Numbered from the stretch's first letter, positions 50,255-59,623 are shown. The stretch: 64,000 nucleotides of DNA from Clostridium sp. CAG:354_28_25 (GCA_001915925.1 MNRL01000016.1:45258-109257); one strand, 5' to 3'. Notes: a model not told the origin generated them from the letters alone. Made by a program: numbers and translations.

Positions 50255-51463
50255 ATGAAGAAAAAAAGAAGAAGCTTATTTGAGCTTATCTTTAATATAA
50301 AAGAACAAAGACAAGACACGATACAACCACAATATAAAATGCTGAATAGTTATGAAGCACAATTTACTACATTGAGTGGAGATACATATGACAGCAAATG
50401 TGCTAGACAATGTATTGATAGAATTGCTACTCATGCTGCTAAACTTTTACCAAAGCATATAAAAGGAAGTATAAGCAACAACATTAAAGGAGATATTAAT
50501 TATTTACTAAGTGTACAACCAAATCCTTTAATGGATACTTACAATTTTATCTATAAAACAGTTTCAATATTGGAAAACGACAATAATGCTTTTGTCTTTA
50601 TAGCTAGAGATGAAACAGATTTCATAACAGGATTTTATCCAGTTTTAGCACAAAATTATTTTTTGTTTGAAGATGCTGCTGGTAATCTATTTCTAAAATT
50701 CAAATTCATTAATGGACAAGAATATTTTTTATTATATACAGACTTAATACATTTAAGAAAATTTTACAATAAGCATGATATTTTTGGAACAAATAATAAA
50801 GTATTACAAACTGATTTAGAAACAGCGCATACTGCAAATGAAGGAATAAGTAACGCAATAAAGACTACTGCTAATTTAAAAGGAATATTAAAATATAATG
50901 CTGTATTAAAGCAAAAAGATATAGAAGAAAGTAAAAATGCTTTTGTTAGAGATTTCTTAAATCTAGAAAACGAAAGTGGAATTGCTGCAATGGACTCTAA
51001 AGCAGAATTTCAAGAAATAAATATGGAACCAATTACGTTAGATAGCGAACAATTAAAACAAGTTAATTACAATATTTTCGATTATTATGGAATCTCTGAA
51101 AGCATAATAAGAAACGATTATACTTTCGAACAATGGAATGCTTTTTACGAAGGTGTAATTGAACCTTTGGCAATGCAATTGAGTAATGTATTTACTATAA
51201 AAATATTTAATAAAGAAAGTATAAAAAGAGGAAATAAAATAGTATTTACTGCAAATAGATTACAATATGCAAGTTTGACAGATAAGACAAACTTATTAAA
51301 AGTTGTAATACCAGCAGGTGTAATTAAGACAGATGAAATTAGAGAGGTATTAGACTTTGCACCTCTTGGAGGAGAAGAAGGAGAAAGAATAGTACAATCT
51401 CTAAACAATATAGATAAAGAAATAGCTAACGAATACCAAGGAGGAAAAAACAATGGAAAATAA
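50255..51463 (+). CDS. portal protein, HK97-like
   Basis: A 402-residue portal protein: AQFTTLSGDTYDSKCARQC near the start, LLSVQPNPLMDTYNF and then FYGVIEPLAMQL-type stem residues (FYEGVIEPLAMQLSNVF) are the HK97 portal marks. It forms the ring for DNA entry and tail joining. GGAGG precedes the ATG. It overlaps the protease gene by 11 bases. Confidence 0.93.
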   Translation: MKKKRRSLFELIFNIKEQRQDTIQPQYKMLNSYEAQFTTLSGDTYDSKCARQCIDRIATHAAKLLPKHIKGSISNNIKGDINYLLSVQPNPLMDTYNFIYKTVSILENDNNAFVFIARDETDFITGFYPVLAQNYFLFEDAAGNLFLKFKFINGQEYFLLYTDLIHLRKFYNKHDIFGTNNKVLQTDLETAHTANEGISNAIKTTANLKGILKYNAVLKQKDIEESKNAFVRDFLNLENESGIAAMDSKAEFQEINMEPITLDSEQLKQVNYNIFDYYGISESIIRNDYTFEQWNAFYEGVIEPLAMQLSNVFTIKIFNKESIKRGNKIVFTANRLQYASLTDKTNLLKVVIPAGVIKTDEIREVLDFAPLGGEEGERIVQSLNNIDKEIANEYQGGKNNGK

Positions 51464-52034
51464 ATATTATGGTTTAGCTAATTTACGTGCATTAGAAGAT
51501 GATAATAAGCAAATGATATTAGAAGGCTATGCAATTAAATTTAATCAACCTACACAGCCAAAATTCAAAGAATTATATGGATATACAGAAATAATAAGCC
51601 CTAGAGCATTAGACGACACTGATTTGTCTGATGTACCACTTAAATACAATCATTCTGATGGAAAGGTAATATTAGCAAGAACAAGAGGAGGTACATTAAA
51701 TCTTATTAAAGATGAAATAGGATTAAAAGTACTAGCAGTTTTAAATAGAAATATACCAGATCATGTATCTGTTTATGAAGCAGTAAAAAGCAAATTAATA
51801 GATAAGATGAGCTTTGGATTTTTTGCTGATGAAGATATGAACTCTTATGATGCAGAAAGTAGAACAATAACTGTTAATAGAATTACAGCATTAACAGATG
51901 TATCTGTTGTAGATATTCCTGCGTACGATTCTACAGAAGTGTATGCAAGAAATTTAAAATCTTTAGAAAATATGGACAAATCTAAAGAATTAGAAATTAA
52001 GAAAAGAAAATTAAAAGTTTTATTAAGTTTATAA
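51453..52034 (+). CDS. prohead protease, HK97 family
   Basis: A 193-residue protein of the U35 family. LEGYAIKFNQPT, the His in LKYNHSD, the Ser in KMSFGF and DVSVVDIPAYDST show the serine protease core. It trims the capsid delta domain and itself during head maturation. After it come hairpins and then the capsid gene. Confidence 0.92.
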   Translation: MENKYYGLANLRALEDDNKQMILEGYAIKFNQPTQPKFKELYGYTEIISPRALDDTDLSDVPLKYNHSDGKVILARTRGGTLNLIKDEIGLKVLAVLNRNIPDHVSVYEAVKSKLIDKMSFGFFADEDMNSYDAESRTITVNRITALTDVSVVDIPAYDSTEVYARNLKSLENMDKSKELEIKKRKLKVLLSL

Positions 52035-52045
52035 TACCGAAAGAG

Positions 52046-52068
52046 GCTAGCTGGAGAGCTAGCTTTTT
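52046..52068 (+). terminator. hairpin 1 of the protease-capsid gap
   Basis: GCTAGCT and AGCTAGC pair around GGAG, then five Ts. It looks like a terminator but lies in the structural operon. Confidence 0.6.
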
Positions 52069-52100
52069 CTGACTGGAGAGGAAGATAGGATTTTTATAAA

Positions 52101-52126
52101 ACAGCTGGAGAGCTGTCATTTTTTAT
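52101..52126 (+). terminator. hairpin 2 of the protease-capsid gap
   Basis: ACAGCT and AGCTGT pair around the same GGAG loop, followed by CA and a T-run. CTGGAGAG is shared with hairpin 1 and with a single-strand copy at 52073. Confidence 0.5.
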
Positions 52127-52140
52127 TTTAGGAGGAAGTT

Positions 52141-53355
52141 ATGAGCAAAGAAGAAATACTAAAAAGAAAAGAAGAATTAAGACAATTATTAAATGAAGCC
52201 AAAACAGAAGAAGAAATAAACGAAATTGAAAAAGAGGCTAAAAAACTAGAAGAAATCGAAGAAAAACAAAAAGAAGATATCACAAAAGAAGAAGAAAGAC
52301 AGTTATTAACAAAAAGTACATTAAGCCAGTTAAAAAAAGATACTGAAAATTTAGAAAAAAGAAGTCTAAAAGTTAGAGAGGATGGAGAACCAATGGAAAA
52401 AGAACAAAAAAGAACATTAGCGCAAGTTTTAGAAAGTCCAGAATATAGAACAGCTTGGGCTAAAAAATTAATGGGAAGACCAGAGAAAGATTTTACAGAA
52501 GAAGAAAAGAGAGCATTAGGAGATGCAATCACAACAACTGATACAGAATTTGTTGCTTCTGCTGCTGAAACACAAGGAATTAACAATGGCGGCCTATTTA
52601 TTCCAAAATCTGTAAGAAGTGACATTATGGAAATTATAACAGATTCAAGCCCAATTTATAGAGATGTAAGAAAATTAAATGTAGCAGGAAATATTGAATT
52701 ACCATATTTAGATGAAGCTGATGATGCTGAATGGTATACAGAGCTTAAAGAAACAAAAAATGAAGGACAAAAATATGGTAACTTACAATTAACTGGCTGG
52801 GAACTAGCTAAAGATGTTGAAATTACATGGAAATTAGAACAAATGGCAGTAGATAGCTTTATTCCATTTATTGTTGAAGAATTAGCAGCAAAAATGGGTA
52901 TAGCTTTAGTAAATGCTATTATCTATGGAGATGGAGTAAACAAACCAAGAGGAATCACAAAAGATTTAACAGCAATTAAAGAAGGGGAAACACCAGTAGA
53001 CAGAATAATTGCTACATATAAATCTTTATCAAAAGAGGCTAGAAGAGGAGCAAAAACATATATTTCTACAAATGTAAATATAGATATATGCGGATATAAA
53101 GATAACAATGGCAATTATCCATTTTTACAAGGGCTTGCAACCAATAAACTAACTCCTGTAGAAGTAGATCCATACCTAAAGGATGACGATATAATTTCTG
53201 GAAATATGAGAAATTATATATTAAATGAAGTAACACCAGTTAGAGTTGATAAAGAATCTAAAATAAAACCAAGAAGAATAGTATATGGAGGTTATGCAAT
53301 TTATGATGGTGTAGCAAGACCAGAATATTTTGCATATAGTCAAAAATCAAAATAG
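52141..53355 (+). CDS. major capsid protein, HK97 fold
   Basis: A 404-residue capsid precursor. Residues 1-125 are a charged coiled coil, the delta (scaffold) domain that the protease removes. The mature part starts after DAITTTDTEFVASAAETQG and has the HK97 core (GGLFIPKSVRSDIMEIITD, GWELAKDVEITWKLEQMAVDSF, GIALVNAIIYGDG). AGGAGG precedes the ATG, and a set of hairpins lies upstream. Confidence 0.95.
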   Translation: MSKEEILKRKEELRQLLNEAKTEEEINEIEKEAKKLEEIEEKQKEDITKEEERQLLTKSTLSQLKKDTENLEKRSLKVREDGEPMEKEQKRTLAQVLESPEYRTAWAKKLMGRPEKDFTEEEKRALGDAITTTDTEFVASAAETQGINNGGLFIPKSVRSDIMEIITDSSPIYRDVRKLNVAGNIELPYLDEADDAEWYTELKETKNEGQKYGNLQLTGWELAKDVEITWKLEQMAVDSFIPFIVEELAAKMGIALVNAIIYGDGVNKPRGITKDLTAIKEGETPVDRIIATYKSLSKEARRGAKTYISTNVNIDICGYKDNNGNYPFLQGLATNKLTPVEVDPYLKDDDIISGNMRNYILNEVTPVRVDKESKIKPRRIVYGGYAIYDGVARPEYFAYSQKSK

Positions 53356-53366
53356 GAGGAAACTAA

Positions 53367-53663
53367 ATGGACACTAAAGTAAAGTTCTTAAAACAATTAG
53401 CACTAAAAGTAACATCTGCGACTTCTGAAGATGAAGTTGCAGGAGAAACAGTGTGCGAAGTACTAGATTACATAGTAAAGAATTATAAAGAAAGTGCTGG
53501 TACTCAAGGACCTCAAGAAGATCCAGGAACGCCTGGTAAAGACGGGAAAAGTGTAACTGCTATTGAATTAACAACAGATGAATCTGGAAAAGTAACTGGA
53601 GGAACAGTAACATTTTCTGATGAAACTACATCTCCAATAACTGTTAATCAAGCAGGAGTCTAG
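53367..53663 (+). CDS. head fibre-like protein with short collagen-like run
   Basis: A 98-residue protein: an N-terminal helix part, a short Gly-x-y run (GTQGPQEDPGTPGKDGKS) near residue 45 and a strand-rich end (GGTVTFSDETTSPITV). This layout fits phage head-fibre proteins that decorate the capsid. Its place right after the capsid gene agrees. Confidence 0.65.
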   Translation: MDTKVKFLKQLALKVTSATSEDEVAGETVCEVLDYIVKNYKESAGTQGPQEDPGTPGKDGKSVTAIELTTDESGKVTGGTVTFSDETTSPITVNQAGV

Positions 53664-53673
53664 GAGGCAGTAA

Positions 53674-53967
53674 ATGGATAAATTACTAAAATTAGCAAAA
53701 CAATCTTTAAGTATAGTTGAAACTGCAACAGCTAAAGATGAAGAAATAAAAATGTGGATAAATGCAGGAATAGCAGATTTAAAAAGACAAGATATCGACA
53801 CAGAAAAGGATGATAGCTTAATAGATTCTGCTATTGTTATGTTTGTAAAATCTAATTTTGGTAATGTAGATATAAAAGAAAAAGAATTAGCACAGAGAAC
53901 ATATAATTTGCTCTGTGCTAATTTAGGTTTATCTACAGACTATAAGGTGGCTGATAAAGATGCATGA
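53674..53967 (+). CDS. head-tail connector, gp6-like
   Basis: A 97-residue helical protein (SIVETATAKDEEIKMWINAGIADLKRQ, then YNLLCANLGLS) of the HK97 gp6/SPP1 gp15 adaptor group that docks on the portal. GGAGG precedes the ATG. It overlaps the next gene by 8 bases. Confidence 0.8.
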   Translation: MDKLLKLAKQSLSIVETATAKDEEIKMWINAGIADLKRQDIDTEKDDSLIDSAIVMFVKSNFGNVDIKEKELAQRTYNLLCANLGLSTDYKVADKDA

Positions 53968-54265
53968 TGTTGAATGTATACTATTATCTAAAGAAATTGT
54001 GCAAGACGAAATAGGCGTAGAAAAAGAAATAACAAAAGAAACACCTATACCAATTATAAAGCACGAAGATATATATGCTAAAGAATATTATGTAGCTAGT
54101 CAATCTGGGTACAAACCAACATTAAGACTAAAAGTAAGTGCTTTAAATTATGAAGGACAGTCAGAACTTAAATATATGGGAATTACTTACACTATTATAA
54201 GAGCAACAGAACCTTATGCAGATGAAGTAACTTTAATTTGTGAGAGGAAGATTAAAAATGTCTAA
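53960..54265 (+). CDS. head closure protein
   Basis: A 101-residue strand-rich protein with SKEIVQDEIGVEKEI and KYMGITYTIIRATEPYADEVTLIC, the pattern of SPP1 gp16/HK97 gp7-type head-closure proteins. These close the portal channel. Order between connector and gp10-like gene is as expected. Confidence 0.75.
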   Translation: MHDVECILLSKEIVQDEIGVEKEITKETPIPIIKHEDIYAKEYYVASQSGYKPTLRLKVSALNYEGQSELKYMGITYTIIRATEPYADEVTLICERKIKNV

Positions 54266-54647
54266 AAGCATATCTGGAGAGATGTTAAGCAAAGAAATAA
54301 TGAAAGCATTAGAAGGATATGCAGATGACATATCAGATATTGTAGAAAAAGATGCAAATGAAATTGGTAAAGAAGCAGTAAAAACAATTAAACAAGAATC
54401 TCCAAAAGGAGCAACAGGTGAATATGCAAAAAGTTGGAGATTACGTAAAGATAAAAAAGGTAAAAATAGTTATATTGTTAAGCTTTATAACAAAGATCAC
54501 TATCGACTTACTCATTTATTAGAGTTTGGTCATGCTACAGCTGATGGAGGACATACAGAAGCACAGCCACACATAAGACCAGTAGAACAAGAATACAGCA
54601 AGAAATTTGAAAACAAACTAAGACAAGATATAGGAGGCTTAAAATGA
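54258..54647 (+). CDS. HK97 gp10-like tail component
   Basis: A 129-residue protein with the family marks EAVKTIKQESPKGATGEYAKSW and LTHLLEFGHATADGGHTEAQPHIRP. It sits at the head-tail joint. The ATG at 54258 has GAGAGG 10 bases before it; a GTG upstream is in frame but overlaps that site. Confidence 0.88.
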   Translation: MSKSISGEMLSKEIMKALEGYADDISDIVEKDANEIGKEAVKTIKQESPKGATGEYAKSWRLRKDKKGKNSYIVKLYNKDHYRLTHLLEFGHATADGGHTEAQPHIRPVEQEYSKKFENKLRQDIGGLK

Positions 54648-54961
54648 CATTAGAAGAATTAAAGCAAAGATGTATAGAACAAGGCTTTAAATATGCATAT
54701 GGAAGATTTAAAAAATCTACACAGCCCCCACACTTAGTTGCAATAACAACTGATACAGACAACTTCATGGCAGACAATAAAGTTTATAAGAAGAGACTGC
54801 CAATAAAATTAGATTATACATATATAGACAAGAATATAGAAGAACAAAACAAATTAGAAGATATTATTTTAGCGGATATTCCGTGGAATAAAACAGAAGA
54901 AACTTACTTGAAAGATGAAGGCATCTGGCAAGTAAGTTATTTTTTTGAAATTTTAATTTAG
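54644..54961 (+). CDS. tail terminator-like protein
   Basis: A 105-residue protein at the position of the tail terminator (after gp10-like, before the tail tube). LVAITTDTDNFMADNKVYKKRLPIKLDYTY is the strand-rich core of that group. The call rests partly on gene order. It overlaps the previous gene by four bases. Confidence 0.68.
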   Translation: MTLEELKQRCIEQGFKYAYGRFKKSTQPPHLVAITTDTDNFMADNKVYKKRLPIKLDYTYIDKNIEEQNKLEDIILADIPWNKTEETYLKDEGIWQVSYFFEILI

Positions 54962-54973
54962 GAGGAAATGAAA

Positions 54974-55555
54974 ATGGCTGAAACTAATAACAAAGTTTTA
55001 TACGGCATAGAACAATGTTACATAGCAAAAATAATAGAACAAGAGGGACAAATAACATACGGAACACCTTTTCCTATGCCAGGAGCTGTAGGATTAAGTT
55101 TTGAACCAGAAGGTGAAGAAACAGCTTTTTATGCAGATAACATTAAATATTATATTGCGAGCTCAAATCAAGGATATTCTGGAGATCTTGAATTAGCAAT
55201 CACACCAGAAGAATTTTTAACAGAAATTTTAGGAAGACAAAAAGATACTAATGGAGCAATTTTTGAAAATGCAGACGATAAAACAGCAAGATTCGCTTTA
55301 ATGTTTCAAGGACAAGGAGATCAAAAAAATAGAAGATGGGTTTTCTTTGATTGTACTGCTACAAGACCAAGTAGAGAGAACAATACTAAAGAAGAATCTG
55401 TTGAAGTAGGAACAGAAACATTAACAATAACTATGTCACCAAGAACGTCTGACAAAGCAGTTATGGCATATATAGAACCAAATGACACAAACGAAGAAAT
55501 ATACAATGCATTTTTTACAAAAGTATATGAAAAAGATGCTACAGCAGGAGTATAG
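54974..55555 (+). CDS. major tail (tube) protein
   Basis: A 193-residue protein of the phi13-type major tail family: LYGIEQCYIAKII, GTPFPMPGAVGLSFEPEGE, SSNQGYSGDLELAI and ARFALMFQGQGD. It stacks in rings to form the tail tube. The ATG at 54974 has AGGAGG 9 bases before it; ATG 54968 is too close. Confidence 0.9.
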   Translation: MAETNNKVLYGIEQCYIAKIIEQEGQITYGTPFPMPGAVGLSFEPEGEETAFYADNIKYYIASSNQGYSGDLELAITPEEFLTEILGRQKDTNGAIFENADDKTARFALMFQGQGDQKNRRWVFFDCTATRPSRENNTKEESVEVGTETLTITMSPRTSDKAVMAYIEPNDTNEEIYNAFFTKVYEKDATAGV

Positions 55556-55564
55556 GAGGAAATT

Positions 55565-55951
55565 ATGAAAGAAATTACAATATGCAACAAAAAATACCCT
55601 ATTGATTGTAATGCTTTTACTAGATTTCAATATAAAGAAATTTTTGGAAAAGGTATTTTTTCAGATATAAAAATATTAAATCAATTTTCAGAACAGCAAA
55701 AAAAGATACGACAAAAATTAGAAAATGAAAATAAATCAGAAGAGGAAATTCAAGAGCAATTAAATTACTCAATGATGGATAGTTTAGATGATTTTATTGA
55801 TGTAATTGAAAAGATTGCTTATATACTAATATACACAGCAAATCCTGAAATTGAATCTTTTGAAAAATGGCTTACAAATATAGAGAAAATTGATTTAAGT
55901 TCTTCTTGGATTAGCGAGGTAACGGAATTAGCCGTTACCTCCTTTTGTTGA
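55565..55951 (+). CDS. tail assembly chaperone, gpG-like
   Basis: A 128-residue mostly helical protein between tail tube and tape measure genes, the place of gpG. ICNKKYPIDCNAFTRFQYKEIFG is typical of Firmicute versions. It ends at TGA 55949, but the downstream frame continues without its own start, so part of the ribosomes are expected to shift and make a longer gpGT-like protein. A perfect hairpin (55916-55941) lies just before the shift window. Confidence 0.85.
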   Translation: MKEITICNKKYPIDCNAFTRFQYKEIFGKGIFSDIKILNQFSEQQKKIRQKLENENKSEEEIQEQLNYSMMDSLDDFIDVIEKIAYILIYTANPEIESFEKWLTNIEKIDLSSSWISEVTELAVTSFC

Positions 55952-56195
55952 TGAAGAGCTTATTGAAGAAAGCAATAAAAAAATAAAAAGCACAGCTCAA
56001 AAAATAGAAACTTTAGAAGAGCATAGATTTATAGCTAATTGTTTAAGAATCGGTTTAAGCATTAACGATTTAAAACTATTTAAGTATAAAGATATAGCTA
56101 AAATAATGCTTTGTTTTATTGATGACATGGGCAAAGAAGCTAAACCTCGTAAAGCAACACAAGCTGACTGGGATAAATTAGCCGCAAGGAGGTAA
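55947..56195 (+). CDS. tail assembly chaperone, frameshifted C-terminal part (gpT-like)
   Basis: An 82-codon frame (VDEELIEESNKKIK to QADWDKLAARR) that has no start codon of its own after the last in-frame stop, and no ribosome site. It lies one base forward of the gpG-like frame, so a +1 (or -2) shift within 55932-55948, near TCC-TTT-TGT, joins it to give about 209 residues. It ends just before the tape measure ATG, as gpT does. The shift site is inferred from frames. Confidence 0.75.
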   Translation, partial: VDEELIEESNKKIKSTAQKIETLEEHRFIANCLRIGLSINDLKLFKYKDIAKIMLCFIDDMGKEAKPRKATQADWDKLAARR

Positions 56196-56198
56196 AAA

Positions 56199-59003
56199 AT
56201 GCCAGGAACAATTAAAGGAATTGTAGTTGAAATTGGTGGAGATACATCTAATCTACAGAAAGCATTAAGTAAAGTAAATTCTACAACTAGCAGTTTGTCT
56301 AAAGAATTAAAAGGAATAAATAGTTTATTAAAATTTGATCCTAAAAGCACAGAATTATTAGCGCAGAAACAGGATGTTCTTAATGAAAATATTCAAAAGA
56401 CTGCTAATAAACTTAAAACTTTAGAAAGTGTACAAGAACAAGTAAAAGAGAAATGGCAAAATTACATTAAGTTACAACCTAAAATAGAACAAATAGCAGA
56501 ATCAATATCAAAAACCGAAACAGAATTAAGAGAATTGCAGAAAGCTCAACAAAAAGCCAATTCGGAGTTTGAAAAAGGAAAAATATCAAAGCAACAGTAT
56601 AATGAAATAAATCAAGAAGTTGAAAAATGTAAAGATACTTTAAAAGAATTAAAAAAAGAGCAAAAACAATTAAATGAAACTACAATTTCTACAGAAAACT
56701 ATAGAGCATATCAAAGAGAATTAGTAAAAACTCAAAACGAGGTAAAAAAACTAAAAATAGAAGCTTCTAATTGGACATCTGTAAGCAAATCATTAGATTC
56801 TTTAAGTAAAAAAACTTCAAAAATAGGAGATTCTTTTTCAAAAGCAGGAGGAACAATTACAACAAGTATTACAGTACCAATATTAGGTTTAACAACAGCA
56901 GCAGTTAGTATAGGTAATAATTTTGAAAAGCAAATGTCAAGAGTTCAAGCGATAGCAGGTGCTACAGGAGAAGAACTAAAAAAATTAACAGATCAAGCTA
57001 TAGAACTAGGAGCGACAACTAGCTTTAGTGCTTCAGAAGCAGCGGAAGGAATGGAAAATTTAGCAAGTGCTGGTTTCAACACATCTGAAATAATGGAAGC
57101 TATGCCAGGTTTGTTAGATTTAGCAGCATCAAGTGGAGCAGAACTTGCAACTGCATCTGAAATCGCAGCAAGTGCTATAAGAGGATTTGGATTAGATGCT
57201 AGCGAAGCAGGTCATGTAGCAGATGTATTTGCAGAAGCAGCTGCGAGAACAAATGCTCAAACAGAGGATATGGGAGAAGCAATGAAATACGTTGCACCTG
57301 TAGCGCATACAATGGGAATCTCATTAGAAGAAACAGCAGCGGCAATTGGCATTATGTCTGATGCTGGTATTAAAGGTAGTCAAGCGGGAACCTCATTAAG
57401 AGGAGCATTAACAAGATTAACTAAACCAACCGATAAAATGGTTGAAGTAATGGAAAATTTAGGGATAAGTTTTTATGATAACGAAGGAAAAATGAAATCA
57501 CTAACAGAAATAATTAAAATGCTACAAGATAGTACAGCTGGTTTATCAGAAGAACAACAGCAATATGCTCTAACTACTTTGTTTGGAACGGAATCATTAT
57601 CTGGAATGTTATCTTTAATACAAAGAGGTCCGAATGAACTGAATGATATGACAAAGTCATTTGAAAACTGTGATGGTGCTGCAGCAAATATGGCAGACAC
57701 TATGTTAAATAACACTTCGGGCTCAATTGAAGAGATGAGTGGAGCTTTAGAAAGTTTAGCTATTAAAGTACAACAAATGTTAGCTCCATACATAACAGAA
57801 GCAGCAAATAAAATCACAGAACTTATAAACAAGTTTATGGAATTACCAGAAAGTACTCAAAAAACAATTTTAGCAATAACTGCTATTGCAGCTATTGTAG
57901 GACCAATAATACTAATTATAGGAAAATTGATTACAGCATTTAGTGCTATTTCTGGAATGTTAAGCACAGTATCATCAGCAATAGCTGGGTTAAGTGCTGG
58001 AACAGGAACTTTAAGTACTATATTAACAACATTAACAGGACCAGTAGGAATTGTAATTGGAGTAATAACAGCTTTAATTGGAGTGTTTACGCATTTATAC
58101 AATACTAATGAACAATTTAGAGCAAAAGTTCAAGAAACATGGAACAATCTAGTTGCTCTATTTCAAAATACTGTAATGCCAGTAATCAATAATATTAAAA
58201 ATCTTGTAATGAGTGTAATAAATACTATAACATCAGTTTTACAGCAATTATGGAGTTTTATTGAACCTTTTATAACTGAAATGTTAACCTGGCTAATGGA
58301 TTTTTGGAACAATACGGGGTCAAAAATTGTTGAAAACGTAATGGGAGTAGTAAATGGTTTGATTGATATTGTGTCTATGATTTGGAACAATATAATTTCT
58401 CCAATAATAAATTTTTTAGTAGAAAAATTACAACCTGTTTTTAGTGTTGTTTTTGGTGCAATATCTGGTGTAGTGCAAGCTTTTGGAAATACAATAGGTT
58501 CAGTAGTACAATCCGTGACTGGAATATTTAAAGGCATAATTGATTTTATAACAGGAGTATTTAGTGGAAATTGGGAAAAAGCTTGGAATGGAATTAAAGA
58601 TATTTTTTCTAATATAGTTTCTGGACTAGGAGCAATAATAAAAGCACCAATCAATGGAATCATTTCAATTATTAACGGAATGATTAGAGGTTTAAATAAA
58701 GTAAAAGTTCCAGATTGGGTTCCTGGAATAGGAGGAAAAGGAATTAATATACCAGAAATTCCACAACTAGCAAAAGGTGGTATTGTTGACAAAGCAACTT
58801 TAGCAATGATTGGAGAAGGTAAACCAGCAGAAGCAGTAATTCCATTAGATAGAACTTTAACTAAATATATGACAGAGGCTCTAAGAGAAGCGAATGGGTC
58901 AAACAATAATATTGTAGTTAATTTTTATCCACAACAAATGTCAGAAAATGAGCTAGAAAGAGCTTTTAATTATATAGATAAAAGATATGGGCTACAATGG
59001 TAG
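56199..59003 (+). CDS. tail tape measure protein
   Basis: A 934-residue protein. Residues 1-190 are coiled coil. From about 205 the TP901-type tape measure core begins (FSKAGGTITTSITVPILGLTTAAVSIGNNFEKQMSRV; GSQAGTSLRGALTRL). Hydrophobic segments fill about 550-630, and a Gly-rich end region has GGIVDKATLAMIGEGKPAEAVIPLDR. It sets tail length and enters the host membrane. At about 140 nm expected tail (0.15 nm per residue), this fits a siphophage. Confidence 0.95.
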   Translation: MPGTIKGIVVEIGGDTSNLQKALSKVNSTTSSLSKELKGINSLLKFDPKSTELLAQKQDVLNENIQKTANKLKTLESVQEQVKEKWQNYIKLQPKIEQIAESISKTETELRELQKAQQKANSEFEKGKISKQQYNEINQEVEKCKDTLKELKKEQKQLNETTISTENYRAYQRELVKTQNEVKKLKIEASNWTSVSKSLDSLSKKTSKIGDSFSKAGGTITTSITVPILGLTTAAVSIGNNFEKQMSRVQAIAGATGEELKKLTDQAIELGATTSFSASEAAEGMENLASAGFNTSEIMEAMPGLLDLAASSGAELATASEIAASAIRGFGLDASEAGHVADVFAEAAARTNAQTEDMGEAMKYVAPVAHTMGISLEETAAAIGIMSDAGIKGSQAGTSLRGALTRLTKPTDKMVEVMENLGISFYDNEGKMKSLTEIIKMLQDSTAGLSEEQQQYALTTLFGTESLSGMLSLIQRGPNELNDMTKSFENCDGAAANMADTMLNNTSGSIEEMSGALESLAIKVQQMLAPYITEAANKITELINKFMELPESTQKTILAITAIAAIVGPIILIIGKLITAFSAISGMLSTVSSAIAGLSAGTGTLSTILTTLTGPVGIVIGVITALIGVFTHLYNTNEQFRAKVQETWNNLVALFQNTVMPVINNIKNLVMSVINTITSVLQQLWSFIEPFITEMLTWLMDFWNNTGSKIVENVMGVVNGLIDIVSMIWNNIISPIINFLVEKLQPVFSVVFGAISGVVQAFGNTIGSVVQSVTGIFKGIIDFITGVFSGNWEKAWNGIKDIFSNIVSGLGAIIKAPINGIISIINGMIRGLNKVKVPDWVPGIGGKGINIPEIPQLAKGGIVDKATLAMIGEGKPAEAVIPLDRTLTKYMTEALREANGSNNNIVVNFYPQQMSENELERAFNYIDKRYGLQW

Positions 59004-59046
59004 CATAAAATGTCGAAAAATGTAAAATAACATCGAAAAAAATAGG

Positions 59047-59074
59047 TTGAAATAATAATCCTTTATGATATACT
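59047..59074 (+). promoter_or_regulatory. private promoter of the Ltp-like gene
   Basis: TTGAAA and TATACT with a 16-base spacer, 30 bases before the ATG. It allows expression in the lysogen while late genes are silent. Confidence 0.65.
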
Positions 59075-59103
59075 GTAATTGTAAAAATAAAGGAGGAGAT
59101 AAC

Positions 59104-59604
59104 ATGGAAAAAAAGCCTATTTATAAGAAATGGTGGTTTTGGTTAATAATAGTAATAGTAGTTATTGCAATTATAGGTGGCTCACAAGGAAACAATGATA
59201 CACAAACATCTACTAAAACAGAAAATACAAATAATGAAATAGTAGTAGATACTGCAACATCTTCTAATGATAAAAAAGAAGAAGAGGACACAAGTATACC
59301 AAAAGAATATAGAAATGCTTTAGAAAAAGCTAAATCTTATTCTGATATGATGCATATGTCAAAACAAGGAATATATGATCAGTTAACCTCTGAATATGGG
59401 GAACAGTTTCCAGCAGATGCTGCTCAATATGCTATTGATAATTTAGATGTTGATTATAAGGCAAATGCTTTAGAAAAAGCTAAATCTTATCAAGATACTA
59501 TGAATATGTCAAAAAGTGCAATATATGACCAACTAATTTCTGACTACGGAGAAAAATTTACTGCAGAAGAAGCACAATATGCTATAGATAACTTAACAGA
59601 TTAA
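59104..59604 (+). CDS. Ltp-like superinfection exclusion protein
   Basis: A 166-residue protein: an N-terminal helix (WWFWLIIVIVVIAIIGG), a Thr/Ser/Glu-rich linker, and two 47-residue repeats with ALEKAKSY, MSK, IYDQL, YGE-F and AQYAIDNL. The repeats match the Ltp helix-turn-helix module of Streptococcus phage TP-J34, which blocks DNA injection by superinfecting phages. No lipobox Cys follows the helix, so it is membrane-anchored, not a lipoprotein. AAAGGAGG precedes the ATG. It has its own promoter and terminators and interrupts the tail genes. Confidence 0.85.
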   Translation: MEKKPIYKKWWFWLIIVIVVIAIIGGSQGNNDTQTSTKTENTNNEIVVDTATSSNDKKEEEDTSIPKEYRNALEKAKSYSDMMHMSKQGIYDQLTSEYGEQFPADAAQYAIDNLDVDYKANALEKAKSYQDTMNMSKSAIYDQLISDYGEKFTAEEAQYAIDNLTD

Positions 59605-59623
59605 AATTGAATAAAAAGTAGAA

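Noticed and set aside
55951..55986. A separate ATG start for the second tail chaperone part
   Set aside because: The ATG at 55951 lies in a third frame that stops after 11 codons, and no ribosome site serves it.
58163..58906. A long minus-strand open frame inside the tape measure gene
   Set aside because: It lacks a ribosome site and mirrors the codon pattern of the plus-strand gene, so it is a shadow.
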